Source: Hydrangea macrophylla (lineage: Eukaryota; Streptophyta; Magnoliopsida; Cornales; Hydrangeaceae). From it: 64,000 nt of DNA. Position 1 is the first letter of the stretch. Every line of letters begins with the position of its first letter. The notes beneath the pieces were generated by a model. The model was given only the letters and a program-made list of their open reading frames with translations, was not told the origin of the DNA and did no database searches. The translations under genes and the position numbers were made by a program. The stretch covers positions 30,625,850-30,689,849 of the forward strand of contig CM066991.1 of the NCBI GenBank assembly GCA_033977485.1. The letters run 5' to 3'. This document shows, piece after piece, positions 44,918 to 56,842 of the stretch.

Positions 44918-46441
44918 GGGAGCTTCGGTCATAGCCCCCTCAAATAAAACCCTTCCAAACTAAAACCAATGATACTTTTCTTTAACTCATTAGGTATTTT
45001 TCATGCCTAAATAACTTCAAATTGCTATAACTTTCGTTCTACAACTCTGTTTTTCGTAAAAATTTGATGTTTTGAAATCAGTAAAATGAGATCTATCTAC
45101 CAAGATCAACATTGACCATGAATACTAAGAAAAAAACTAAAAACTAAGCAAATGTGAAAAAATGAGTTTTTTTTTCATAAATATATATACATATATATAT
45201 TAAAAAAAACATATTCCTTTCATAAAATTAGTAGCATAGGTGCATAGATCTCGAAAAAATACAGAGAATAAAAAAATATCCAAAAATCCCAAGAATTAAG
45301 AAAGTTATCGTTGTTCATATAAACAGATAATATTATCTGTCTATAGACAGATGAGACAAATAATATCTCAACATCAGGCTGCAACGTATTTATTTTTGTA
45401 AAATTTCCACACCCATTGCGTAGATCTCAAAGACATGCATGAAAAAAAAAACAAAACATATATATACAAAAAAAAAACAAAAAAAATCCCAAAAGGCCAA
45501 AAAATAAGAAAATTATGATTGTTCCACTTAATATTATCTGTCAAAACAAATAATATCGTATATTTTGATAGATAAAGTAAAAATTGAGGTTTGAAATTAC
45601 TTTATTTTGTACAATTTTTCAACTCCATTGTGTAGATCTTGAAGAAATACATGAAATCAAAAAATAAATCACTCAAAAAGCCTAAAAAAACGAGTGAGTT
45701 ATGGTGGTTTAAAGTTGACAGATAATATTAATATTATCTATCAAAACATATAATATCATATATTTTGACAGATAAAATGAAAAAAATGATATTCCAAATT
45801 ACTTTCTTTTGTATAATTTTCAACTCCATTGCTTAGATCTAGAAGAAATACATGAAATCAAAAAATAAATTACTCAAAAAGGCAAAAATAATATTAATAT
45901 TATCTGTCAAAATAGATAATATCATCTATTTTGACAAATAAAATCAAAAAAATGAGGTTCCAAATTACTTTATTTTGTACAAATTTTAACTCCATTGCGA
46001 AGATCTCGAAGAAATACATGAAATAAAAAAAACCATAAAATAAAATAAAAAAACTCAAAATGGCTAAAAAATGAATGAGTTATGTTGGTTTAAAGTTGAC
46101 AAATAATATTAATATTATCTGTCAAATAGATAATATTATTTATTTTGACAGATAAAAAAAATGAGGTTCCAAATTACGTTCGTTTGTACAATTTTCAACT
46201 CCATTGGGTAAATCTCGAAGAAATACTTGAAATAAAAAAAATTCACTCAAAAAGGCTAAAAAATGAGTGAATTATGCTGGTTTAAAGTTGAAAAATATTA
46301 TTGCCTTAGCCATTTTTCTGTTCCAGCTAGGGGGTTTTCAACAAATTCAAAAAGTAGCGAGGGGCCTTATAAAAAAATGGCCAAATTGTGTGGGTTTTTG
46401 GCTGTAACACTTAATTTTAAGGGTCTATGACCAAATATCCC
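44918..46441. mobile_element. Putative non-autonomous TIR DNA transposon
   Basis: The ends are inverted repeats with a variable block: GGGAGCTTCGGTCATAGCCC on the left and, reverse-complemented, GGGATATTTGGTCATAGACC on the right. Flanks read AAATTATA (44910-44917) and AAATTATG (46443-46450), a plausible 8-bp target duplication with one change and one extra base. The interior is AT-rich, lacks any transposase frame and is mostly a degenerate tandem array. The superfamily is uncertain (hAT or Mutator by duplication length). Confidence 0.5.
45180..46290. repeat. Degenerate tandem array of about 165-215-bp AT-rich units
   Basis: The landmark AACTCCATTGYGTAGATCTC recurs in variants near 45236, 45412, 45629, 45826, 45990 and 46196. 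Each unit also carries inverted repeats such as ACAGATAATATTAATATTAT and TCTATTTTGACAGAT, able to form AT-rich hairpins. It is non-coding. Confidence 0.7.
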
Positions 46442-46746
46442 AAAATTATGAGGTAAAATAAGTGAGAACTTTTTCATTTGGATATTGAGGATTTATCAAT
46501 TTTTACTAATTAATTCTATATAGAGAGAGAGAGTTTCGCTGTATATTGAAAACAAATTTTGAAATTTTCTTTCGTACTAATTATAGAATTGTGCGAATTT
46601 CTCACCTTTTTTAGTGTCTTTGTATAAGTTGAAAACTTCTCAGTGTTGTATGAAAGAGCTGATCGGCGCCATTGAAGTGAATCGCCTCTCCATTGGTGTA
46701 TCGCTTCCTCACCTCGGAGATGAGCAGTTCTCAAATTAAGAGAGAA
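46442..46746. other. Short stretch without recognised features
   Basis: It holds AT-rich sequence with a GA repeat near 46520. I see no gene. Confidence 0.5.
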
Positions 46747-48313
46747 CTAGGCGATAACCCGTGCTATGCACGGGCTGTTACCAACCTAATAATAATAAAT
46801 AAATAAAGAGCTGAAACCACTATCAATCTAAGTCCTACAACTCCAGCTTTTTTAATATAAGAATCAACACTTTGTGTTACTGACCCATTTTATATCTGTG
46901 ATACAAAACAAAAACAGAAAAAAGTGAGAAAATGCCATATGGCACAACAAAGAAAGGTTTTTTTTGCCATATCTTTTATAAATAGAATGGGTAGATTGGT
47001 GAGCATATTGAAAGTAAAAGTCCATTGGAACAGCACTGGAACTGCATGTGAATATTCCAACAAATATATGTAAGGATAGTTATTTAAGATAAAAGTAAAC
47101 TATGCTAATAAAATTGAAAAACACCAATATAATAGCAATTTCATATTTTCTGTTTTTCAAATCAAAATAAAGATCACCATTGTTACTGCTACTTTTTCAA
47201 ACGGTATTTGGACGTCAGATTGAGCCATAGTTTGTGTTTGTAATTTTTCTTTCATATACTTATTCATCCTTTGGAATGATGGTTGACATTTGATGACATG
47301 TGTAGTGGCAACATGGATTTGTAGAGACATTATACATGAGACAAAAGTGAGTACAAAAATATATAACCTGGGAAAAAAATAAAGAATGGTAAAGAAAAAG
47401 AAAAAGGGGGGAACTAGCGTAATAGACAATATATTACGTGCTAAATAGAAAATTTTAGAAATGTGTACTTATATTCGTTAAAATGTACAAAAAGGAAGAA
47501 AAAAAAAGAACAAAAAAGTCTCACTTTCTGGGCAAGATATTTACATTAGAAGGGCTTTCCAGAACATCTTTTTATGAGCCTTTCTCCTCCTTCACCTACA
47601 TTTCAAAAAAAAAAAAAAAATACAATAGCTGTTAATTGCACATGAACATAAATATACATATATACATATACACACTATTGAACAACTAAAAGAAAGAAAA
47701 TGAACTTTGTGCTTCATGTATAATGACGAAAACTACCATCTGAATATCTGATTCAAAGGCTTATATTGGGAAATGGTTGGGAATCTGAAAAGGTTTTACA
47801 AATTATAATTATCCCATTAAATAGTGATCTTTTATCACACATAAAGAGAGAGAGAGAGAGAATGACCATAGAAAGAGGAAGAGACAAAGCCAGCTCATGG
47901 ACCGAAGAGAGAGAAGCCTTTTGCCTTGTTCTTTGGCTGAAGAGAGTTATTAATCAGTTCTCACTTCTTTGTGTTGATGGATATTAACACATGTTTTCTG
48001 GAGATAGTTAATTATTACAGTAAATTTTTTTTTTTTTTGCTAAAGTGATAGTTAATTATTGAGTGACTCATTATTTGCCTATTAATAGCTTCTCATGGCT
48101 TTTTATATATACATATATATATAATTCTATTTAACTTCTCTACGTCTCTCTTGTGCCATGACATTAAAAAAGAAAAGAAAGAAAATTAGAGAAAGAAATA
48201 TGAGGATGCCACATAGGAAATTTAGATGAAGGAAAGGGGTGCCACTTGGCATAGCTTAGAGAAGGCTTTTGGCCTTGTCTTTTATATATATATAATAGAA
48301 GAGAGAAGATAGA
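46747..48313 (-). mobile_element. Non-autonomous Helitron
   Basis: On the minus strand the 3' end shows a hairpin (CCCGTGC-ATA-GCACGGG), seven bases, then CTAG followed by T, the Helitron terminus. The 5' end near 48313 reads TCTATCTTCTC and then TATATAAAAGACAAGGCC, typical of plant Helitron 5' ends, with TGCCAAGTGGCAC downstream. A second 5'-end-like block (TTATAAAAGATATGGC) lies near 46985, so a shorter copy or nested end is possible. No Rep/helicase frame is present. The 5' flank is a poly-G run, so the usual A before the 5' TC cannot be checked. Confidence 0.6.
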
Positions 48314-48340
48314 GGGGGGGGGGGGGGGGAAGAGAGAGAG
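48314..48340. repeat. Poly-G and (GA)n tract
   Basis: A run of about 16 G's is followed by GA repeats, into which the next solo LTR is inserted. Confidence 0.85.
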
Positions 48341-49662
48341 TAACAACCTGTATTTTCATTTAATTGCTAACTGTAATTTCAATATTTTGTTCCTATTACT
48401 TGTTTGTTTTTTTTAATAGAAATTTTTTGTTGGGGTCAAACTGTAATTTTTATAAATTTCAGGAATACTTGTGATAAATTTCAAAACTGTATTTTCAAGA
48501 CGATAAAAAGTATTTATTTTCGATTCAACTCTATTTTTATACAACTGAGAAATTACTTCCTACGTTAATCTAAATTTTATGCATTTTTGTGGTGTGATCC
48601 GCCCCGCGAAAATACTAGTTTATGAACGGAAACTGTCTGCGCCGCGATGAACTCCCACAGATTTGGAATCTATGTCAATCAAGATTTGATAATTGCTTTA
48701 TGATCATTTAATTTAGCCAATCATTATGTTAGGCTTGTTTGGGAATGAAAATAGTCTGTGAGTTAACTTTGTGCCATAAGCTATTTTTTCAAACACCTTA
48801 ATAGATTCCTAGGCAACTTGCTAGTCCCTTGTTTGGCGATGCTATATATGTGTGTGTTAAATTGTGACCATAAGTAATTTCCAAACAACTTCAAATGACC
48901 CCTATGAATCTAATTGACCCTTACAATCTGTGTATAAATCTGTATATACGCATGTATATGTGCTGTGTATACTATATATATGTAAATTGTTCAAAAACAA
49001 ATTGATTTGTTGAGTATAGAAGGTTGTTCTTGGGCTCCAAGTTCTTAAATTTAAATTCTATATATACCACACACAATCTGCACATTTGATTTACAAACAG
49101 AAAATATAGAGAGAGTTTTAGAGAAGAAGGTTTACAGAAAATTCTAGAGAGGGAAAGCTTGGACCACCATAGCCAAAGCTTGAAGTGGGTCTTCATATTT
49201 TGGATCTCTTTCAACCAACTCTCAAACTTCTACTTACAGTGAGTATTACTAACTCACTTGAAATGTATCCTATGCTTCATCTACTGTTTATGTGAGTAGA
49301 ATTATAAATCACCATTGATGATTTGTTCTTGAAGTTCAAAAGCTTGAAAATGTGATTTTTCCAAACTTAACCAAAATGAGTTTTGTAAGATGATTATGAA
49401 AGATTACAGTCCCTAGAAGCTATGTTTGATTAGAGCTTAATTCATTCGTACTAGGAAGTATATTACAAATAAAATTTTGCCACCTCTCGGTTTGACATGA
49501 AATCCGAGAGCTACGATTTGAATTAGTTTAATCCGATTGTATATTTGCGATCCTTGCAGAAAAATGAAGAGAACCATATATTACATGACTTGTTTAATTT
49601 CAGTTTACAAAATGGGTAAAAATTAGCTTTTAATTTCGAAACTGAGGAAGAAGACAAAGTTC

Positions 49663-49712
49663 CAATCGATTACCACTTAATCCAATCGATTGTCACTTTT
49701 GCCAATCGATTG
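49663..49712. repeat. Three CCAATCGATTG motifs in the solo LTR
   Basis: CCAATCGATT(A/G) occurs three times at about 20-bp spacing. The core ATCGAT is palindromic. It recalls the larger arrays in other LTRs of this window. Confidence 0.7.
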
Positions 49713-50119
49713 CTATTTTTTAACACTGACGACTTTTAGTAAAACGGTCATAACTTCCTCTAGAAAACTAGAAAACGCGCACCGTTCAAAGCGTTAGAAA
49801 CTAGACTCAAATACCTTTCTTTTGATATGTATTTAATCCACAAAAAAAATAATTCATTTTTAAGGGCTTTGCTTCTAAGTGGACCCACTTGTGTACTAGT
49901 AGTTGTAAAAGCATATTAAAATATTCTTTGATGAATTCAACTATTGTTTCATATAAAACTTGATTTCTCGTTCGCTCGTTGTTATTTTCTAGTAATTATG
50001 TACTGTCCGCATAAGTCATGTGACATAAGTTTACATGCATGGTGAGTGATGGTTAGCATAAAAAGAGTAAATAGATGATGTTGTGATGATGTGGGTTGAG
50101 GGTATCAGTGAAATGTGAT

Positions 50120-50345
50120 AGTGACAAATTGGATACTCCCTGGCACTCATGGTAGTGCTATAGTGTGTGATGCCGAATTGGACACTCCCTGGTACCTGTG
50201 TATTATAGCACGTGGTAAATTGGACACTCCCTGGTACTTGTGTACTATAGTGTGTGGCAAATTAGGCAGTCCTTGGTACTTGTGTACTATAGTGTGTGGC
50301 GAATTGGACACTCCCTGGTACCCGTGTACTATAGTATGGTCACTT
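50120..50345 (+). repeat. Tandem repeat of about 43 bp, five copies, in the solo LTR
   Basis: Units contain ACTCCCTGGTACTTGTGTAC followed by TATAGTGTGTGGC. The first copies are more diverged than the central ones. Confidence 0.85.
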
Positions 50346-51002
50346 TAGTATTTCCAGGTACTAGAACGAGAGAGTGGGATGATGTTGTAGTCGAGGTAAA
50401 AGAGTCAGTGAGAGGAGATGGTTGCATTGTTTCATGTACGGTCGCATGTTTTATTGATAATATTGTTGATGATGCTATTCCCTGTTATTTCTCATTATAA
50501 TGTTAATCTAAAAAAGGTATTTCTGTAATACATTGGATAATAAACCTGTGAACAGAAATGGTAAGGAAGTATATTTTACATTACAAGCTTTTGTTTTTAA
50601 TACTCACCAGCTTCTTAAAGCTGACAGCGTTGATGCACCCTGGACATTTATGTCTAGGCTTTTTAGGTCACGATCAAGATGGACAGTACGATTATGGCAA
50701 TTGAGAATAACTACTTGAGGAGATAAAGGAATCTAATTCTGTTTTTATTTATAAACTGAACTTGTAATAAGGATTCATGTAATAGAAATTAATTTTGTTG
50801 CAAGGCGGGTTGTGCCTTAAGATTTCTACGTGTTGTAATATTTATTATGTTTCAAAAATTTTATAAGTCTTAATTGCTCTTACTCTGATTTAAATTATTA
50901 TGTTGTTCGACGTTTGGGATGGAATCGATCATTCAAACTGTCGCAACCTACGGTCTATAAAGGAAATTAAATGCTTTTCCTATTTATGCTACGTTGGGGC
51001 AT

Positions 51003-51006
<4 letters not shown>

Positions 51007-51043
<37 letters not shown>

Positions 51044-51467
51044 GCCTTATCTTCCACTGCAAAAGAGATCTAACATAAAAGGCAAAGAAGATGAACACAA
51101 AGTACTCCTCCAAATGACAAATCTACAGTAAATTTTCCATTTCAAATCATCTCATGCTAAATATCACACTCGAATGAGTGTTTCTGTGTGCCAAAGAGCA
51201 AATAAACACTAGAGGAAGGGAGAGGGGTCTACAGCTTTAAAAACATTAAATTTCTTATCTATTGCAGGAAATACCAATATCAGATTTGAAAATGAAACAC
51301 TTTTGTATTTGCAATATGAAACGTGTATAATTTCATACTACATAAAAAAATTTAAAAAAAGATTAGTCCAATATGGACACTCTTATTAGAAATAGATTCA
51401 TTCTATAAGTCAACTTAGAAATTAGTCCCTAACCTATTTTGAGGAGCAAAATACCCCCTATATAATT
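51007..51467. other. (GA)n tract and sequence without recognised features
   Basis: The microsatellite ends at about 51041. The rest shows no ORF, repeat or domain that I can name. Confidence 0.5.
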
Positions 51468-52040
51468 TGATGGCCCAAAATGAAAATCATTGAGGGAGGG
51501 GGTGTGAATAAAGTTTTAGCAGAAAATTAACCTTTTAATAACTTAATTGCAAATTAAACGCAATCAGAAATAATAAAGTAAAGAGAGAAGGGAAGAGACA
51601 CTTGCAAACTGAGTTTTCAAGTTGTTCGACAATCCGCACACTGCGCCCTAAGTTCATCCCTCAAGAACACCTCTTAAGGATTCATCTACCAACCTACTTA
51701 CGGGTGTAGATCATACCGTTACAAGAGCCTTCAATCTCTCTCAAAGAAGAACACCTCTTCTTTGCACACAAGGGTTACTAATGCTCACTCTTTACAAAAA
51801 AAATTTTTAAATACAAATGAACTCTCTCAAAGAGTAGATGATTCAATGATAGCTCATACAACAACTCCTTAGTGAGTAGATAATACAAATGAAAGTTCAT
51901 ACAAGGAGTATTCAAGGATTGAACAAATTTAGGCTCAAGACTCAATTTCTAGGGCACAAATGGGTAGGATGATCAATGTGACTTTAATCTAACTTGTAGT
52001 TCATTAATCTATCATCCTAAACCTTGGTGGAGTCATTATA
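51468..52040 (-). mobile_element. Sirevirus-like LTR fragment, reversed
   Basis: Read on the minus strand this matches the 3' half of the LTR at 59920-61057: the end TTTTGGGCCATCA, the CCCC run, TTCCCTTCTCTCTTTA, and TCAAGAGGTGTTCTTGAGGG-like text. It is cut off at 52040, where the next LTR begins. Confidence 0.65.
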
Positions 52041-54208
52041 TGTAACACCCACTCTCGCGGGCAGAATTTAATTGCATTTAGCATGCATATTAATGTTTTA
52101 TTAATGATATGATTACTTATGTTAGGTGAGTTTTAACTTACTAACATAATTAGGGGTGTCCATATTGGAACCCAGAGATAGGCCAATGTGGCAGTCCCAG
52201 TTTGGGACAGTGATGATAGGTCCCCGTGTGATGGGACAGATATGAAAAATAATCCTTATGTGCTTAACTATTTATTAAGGCATATGTGAATATTTTAATA
52301 TGTTGATTTTATAACGTGTTTACTGTTAGAGACCATTTTTATGGTCCGTTGGGGATACCTTTGTGAGGACGAATTGGACACATTGCATAATTAATAGGTT
52401 AATTAGCAGCTTCACAATATTATATGGGACCACTTATAGGACCTATACGGACACAGACAAACACCCATTTAGGTTAGGGATAGTTTTAATATGGCCTCAT
52501 AACTTGTAGGGGCATAATTGCAACACAATGGAAACTTAGGGGAGGTAAGTATAATTATTGGGAGTTAAACTTACATATTGAGTGACATGTGTCCTTAGTG
52601 ACACATGCCAAACTCATGGACTTCTTCTTCATTTCAGTGGAAATTGTAGGAGAATCACAAAGAGTTAGCGAGAGTTCACGACGGAGAAGACACCGGGCCG
52701 TTCGACGTCAATTGCCGCGCCATTTGACGTACAATTTCAAAACAGGCTAAATATTCGGACTCCTGGAGGTGAGTCTAACACGGTGATAAAAATATTATTA
52801 CATTTTGAGACAGTTTTTCTGCGCCCCAATTCGGGAACTTAGCTTATAATTTGCTAATTTGGTATAGGATTTGTACCTGGAACTTTCTAGGCTTATAATT
52901 CTGCTATTAGGAGCGAAATCTTTGAGGTGAGTGACAGTAATGATAGAATATGGATAATACCTTGTGTTGAGATGATCTTTATAATGAAAAACATGTTTAC
53001 TTGTATAAATTAGCATGGCTAGTTATTATTGGGCAAATTCATATGGTTAATAAGACCCATTGGTTTTGAGTAATTTGATAGTTCTTGTGTAATTTGTGAA
53101 TTGTATGGTGTAATGACTATATGAGCATGTTGAGTTGTTTATTTGGATCAAAGGGGAACTTGTAATTGCCATCAAAGTGATGAAACCAGGTGCCAAAATT
53201 GGCCATGAGGTTGCACGCCTAAAAGAAAGAGGTGTGGATCTCGATCAGTCGCATGGACTAATGGAGTAGTCGCAGGCTAACGTGAAAGGGTGGCCGGTAC
53301 TTGCATTCCCGAAGACCATAGTGACGTGTAGAAAGATAAGATTGAGCATGTCTATTATTCATGTTTATAATTGTTGGCATTAACCAGCATATAGCTGATA
53401 TAGTGTAGTGGTTATTAAATAGCCATTATAGGTGATATGGGCAAGGCATCAAAGGATTGAAAAAATGGCTTTGGCGAGGCAACGCGGGGTTAAGGGCATG
53501 ATTATAGTTAATGTCGTTAACTTTATATTTTGGATTTTAACTTGTAATATGTTAATTTCGGTTGGTTTTGGAAAGGACTTGTGAGTGCTCACTTTAACTT
53601 ATGTTTTTGACAAGTTAAGCTATAATTTGGCTACCAGACTTTGTAACTCTCTAGTAATGTAAACTGAATTTGTTTCATGTTTCATCGGTTTTCAATTCAG
53701 GTTTAAATCTCGGAACAACTAGCTGGGTAACTTGTGGATGTGGTCGTTGATAGGTCTATGTTTATACAGGTTGGATTTGATTGTGTTTGGTTTGGTTTTG
53801 GTTTAAAACAGGGGTTGCTACAGAAAAAGGGTTCTGCTGCATTAATTCAGTCGATTGGGGTCCATGTTCAGTTGACCAGAATATGTACCAGAACATGACA
53901 TTCTGCTTTGGCGTCGTCCAGTCAACCAAACCGAGGTTCAGTCGATCGGGCCCTTAAAATCGCAGTCGACCGGACTAATAGTTTCACAAGGATGTGATCT
54001 CTGCAATTGGTGTGTCCAGTTGACCGGGGCCCCGATCAGTCGACTGGATACTCTGTTTTCAAAATGTTTATTTTTAAAGTGTTTAAAATGGGAAAGACTT
54101 TCTATAACTCTGATTTAAAGCTTAATAATGGATCTTTAGGAGTATAATGGGAGCCTTGGTGGCGTGCCATGTGTCCTAGAATCGCATGTGTGATTTCGGG
54201 GCGTGACA
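52041..54208 (+). repeat. Element E 5' LTR (Ty3, about 2.2 kb)
   Basis: It starts TGTAACACCCACTC and ends TTTCGGGGCGTGACA, seven bases before a tRNA-Met primer site. The end is the same as element A's LTR. Another LTR-end-like string (GGGGTTGCTACA) lies at about 53810-53821, so the last 390 bp could have a separate origin. It has a palindrome array at 53848-54048. Confidence 0.7.
53848..54048. repeat. CAGTCGACTGG-type palindrome array in element E LTR
   Basis: Seven diverged copies are present, for example CAGTCGATTGG, CAGTTGACCAG, CAGTCGACCGG and CAGTCGACTGG. The same core motif forms the array in the unrelated Sirevirus-like LTR at 60183-60390. Confidence 0.82.
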
Positions 54209-54214
54209 TTTTAG

Positions 54215-54226
54215 TGGTATCAGAGC
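54215..54226 (+). other. Primer binding site of element E (tRNA-Met)
   Basis: TGGTATCAGAGC lies seven bases after the LTR end. The long leader to about 54392 has no ORF. Confidence 0.85.
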
Positions 54227-54392
54227 ATTAGGCTTAGAACTTTGGATATGAGAGATGACGACTTGAGAGAACTTGATAAAGGCGAGTAATTAGATTCATG
54301 TCATGAGTGTATACGGACATGATACACTATTGTTGCACATTATAATGGCATAGCATGCATGACATTTATGTGAGTTGATTGCTAGGTAAGAA

Positions 54393-55530
54393 TTGGCGGA
54401 CCCAAACAGAGAACATTTACCATATTCGAGGTTGGATCACTTGGAGGACATCGTGAGTAATTTTGTTAGAGCTGCCAGTGATAGAATACCAATGGGAAAT
54501 AGACTACAAACCCATGACATGAACGGGGAATCATTGAGTAGTTCTATAAACGAAAGCCACTTCAGTTTAAGGGAGATCTTGATACATCATTGGTCGATCG
54601 TTGGTTAATGGATATGGAACGTATTTTCTGAGCTGTAGAGTGTACGGATGATGAAAAGATTTTGTGTGCCATTGATACCCTAAAAGGGGGAGTTCAGAGC
54701 TGGTGGGCTAATCAAATTGCCCAAGGACCACCAGAGATATGGAGGAGGTTTGAAAAAGAGTTCAATAAATGATATTCTCCGGCATCGGCAAAGACACAAT
54801 TGAGCCAGGAATTTGCAAATTTGCAACAAGGGGATATGTCTGTTTATGAATATGCAACGAAGTACAATGATTTACTCCGCTTTGGATACTGATCTATCCT
54901 AAGAGAAGTCAACAAAGCTCGAAAGTTTGAGGAAGGGTTAAGGGATAATATTCGTAGCTGTGTTGATACACTACAACACCAAAATGTGACCGACGTTTAA
55001 GATGTAGCATTGATAGTGGAGAAAGATATTGAAAAATTCAAGCAAGGGCAGCCAGGCAAACGGGCGTATGAAGACAAGGAAGGGACAAGGGTTCTCTAAG
55101 AGGACATTTTAATAGGGTTTAGGCTCAGGTACAAGAATTCAAGGGAGAAGTACGTACTCCGGGGAGACTACCCCCCATTGTGCCCAACATGAAACCACGA
55201 TGGGTGGGAGTTTACCACCAAACTTTTGTGTTCAATATTTATAAGAAATTAGGGCATGTTGTAAGGTTCTGTTTGCAAGTGAGAGCTCAGAGTACTGGAG
55301 GTTCTAACTCAGATATGAGAGGGCAAAGTTACACTTATGGGGTACCGGGACATCAAGCCAAGGATTGTCCAGCTAAGAAGCAACATAGCATGACTGGGGC
55401 AAGGTCTAGAACCAACGTGGATAGGGGAAGGGGGCCGAGCCAAGGTAAGGAAGGTTTTATCAGTTGGCACCGGGAGATATTTTAGCTACCGACTCCGTCG
55501 TATTAGGTATATTACCAATTTGTTCACATC
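54393..55530 (+). pseudogene. Element E gag, degenerate
   Basis: Gag is readable in pieces in several frames (MADPNREHLPYSRLDHLED, then LCAIDTLKGGVQSWWANQIA and NLQQGDMSVYEYATKYNDLL). Two zinc knuckles remain but have lost cysteines: KLGHVVRFC lacks its first pair, and GVPGHQAKDC has Tyr in place of Cys. The knuckle pattern matches element A. It is Tekay/Del-like and inactive. Confidence 0.78.
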
Positions 55531-56842
55531 CAGCTCATGTTTTGATAGATTCAGGGTCGACACATTCTTTTGTTGCATGTAATTTGTTAAACATTTACAT
55601 GGCATGTCCGAACCCTTAGGGTATGATTTGTCTATGTCTCTACCTTTTAGCGAACCAATGATGACTTTATCAATTTTCAAAGCATGTAACATTCGGATAG
55701 ATGATAGAGAATTGATCATTGACCGTTAATTATTTTGATCTGATTTTGGGTATGGATTGGTTATCTGCGAACCAAGCCTTCGCTGATTGTGAACGAAAAA
55801 GAGTTATTTTTCAACCACCGGGGCAGAAAGATTTTATTTTTCAGGGAACTGGTGTTGTAGCACCACCATTCTTAGTGTCGGCAATTCGGGTGGGTAAATT
55901 GTTGAAACAAGGGTGTTAGGGATTCTTATGCTCTATAATTGATACACGTGTTACGGGCACAAAGGTAAAAGACATATCAGTGGTATAGGAGTTTTTGGAT
56001 GTATTTCCCAAGGACTTGCCAGATGAATTAATTGAACGAGATATTGAATTCACTATTAAAGTAGCTTTGGGATCTCAGCCTATATCAAAGACACCGTACA
56101 TGAAGCACCAGTAGAACTCAAGGAGTTAAAAATCCAATTGCAGGAGTTATTGGACAAGGGGTTTATTAGACCGAGTGTATTGCCGTGGGGTACACCAGTC
56201 TTATTTGTTAAGAATAAAGATGGAACATGAGGATGTGTATTGACTACTGTGAACTAAATAAGCTAACTATCAAGAATAAATATCCGTTGCCCAGAATTGA
56301 TGATTTGTTCAACCAACTTCAAGGAGCTCAGGTATTTTCTAAAATTGACTGACGATCCAACTACCATCAGCTGAAAGTGAGGCACGAGGATGTAGAGAAT
56401 ACTGCATTTAGGACCCGCTATGGTCACTATGAGTTTCTTGTCATGCCATTTGGGGTTACCAATGCATTGGCAGCGTTTATGGATTTGATGAACCATGTAT
56501 TCAAAGATTACTTGGATGAGTTGTAATTGTCTTCATTGATGACATTTTGATATGTTCTAAGAGTTAGAAGACCACGAAAGGCATCTTCTACTAATTCTGC
56601 AACAACTCTGAGAGAAGAAACTGTTTGGAAAGTTGAAAAAATGTGAGTTCTGGCTAATCAAGATTGCATTTTTGGATCATGTAATATCGAAGGAAGGTGT
56701 ATCAGTGGATTCACAGAAAATTGAAGAGCTAATTGGAACCCACCGACAAACGTGTCAGAAGTAAGAAGTTTCTTGGGGTTAACCGGTTACTATCGGAGGT
56801 TTGTGGAAAAAATTTCGATAATTGCGACACCTATGATTTGTG
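55531..56842 (+). pseudogene. Element E protease and reverse transcriptase, degenerate and truncated
   Basis: The protease active site HVLIDSGSTHSFVA is at about 55530-55575 and LGMDWLSANQA at about 55746. RT motifs are readable with stops and frame changes: [42 protein letters not shown] and [14 protein letters not shown]. It breaks off after IIATPM at about 56842. RNase H and integrase are missing. Confidence 0.8.

Larger units (their letters stand above)
48341..51006 (+). mobile_element. Solo LTR (2.7 kb) in a GA microsatellite
   Basis: It starts TAACAACCTGTATTTTC (the expected leading TG reads AG) and ends CGTTGGGGCATGACA. GA repeats lie on both sides (48331-48340 and 51005-51041), consistent with insertion into a microsatellite. 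It has no internal domain. It contains three CAATCGATTG-type palindromes (49663-49710) and a tandem repeat (50120-50345). Small frames across that repeat are artefacts. Confidence 0.65.

Noticed and set aside
50115..50500. Frames with repeated WYLCTIV-type residues
   Set aside because: They are translations of the 43-bp tandem repeat in a solo LTR.
54215..54226. tRNA-Met-like sequence
   Set aside because: It is a primer binding site; the same applies to 6754-6767 and 61060-61074.
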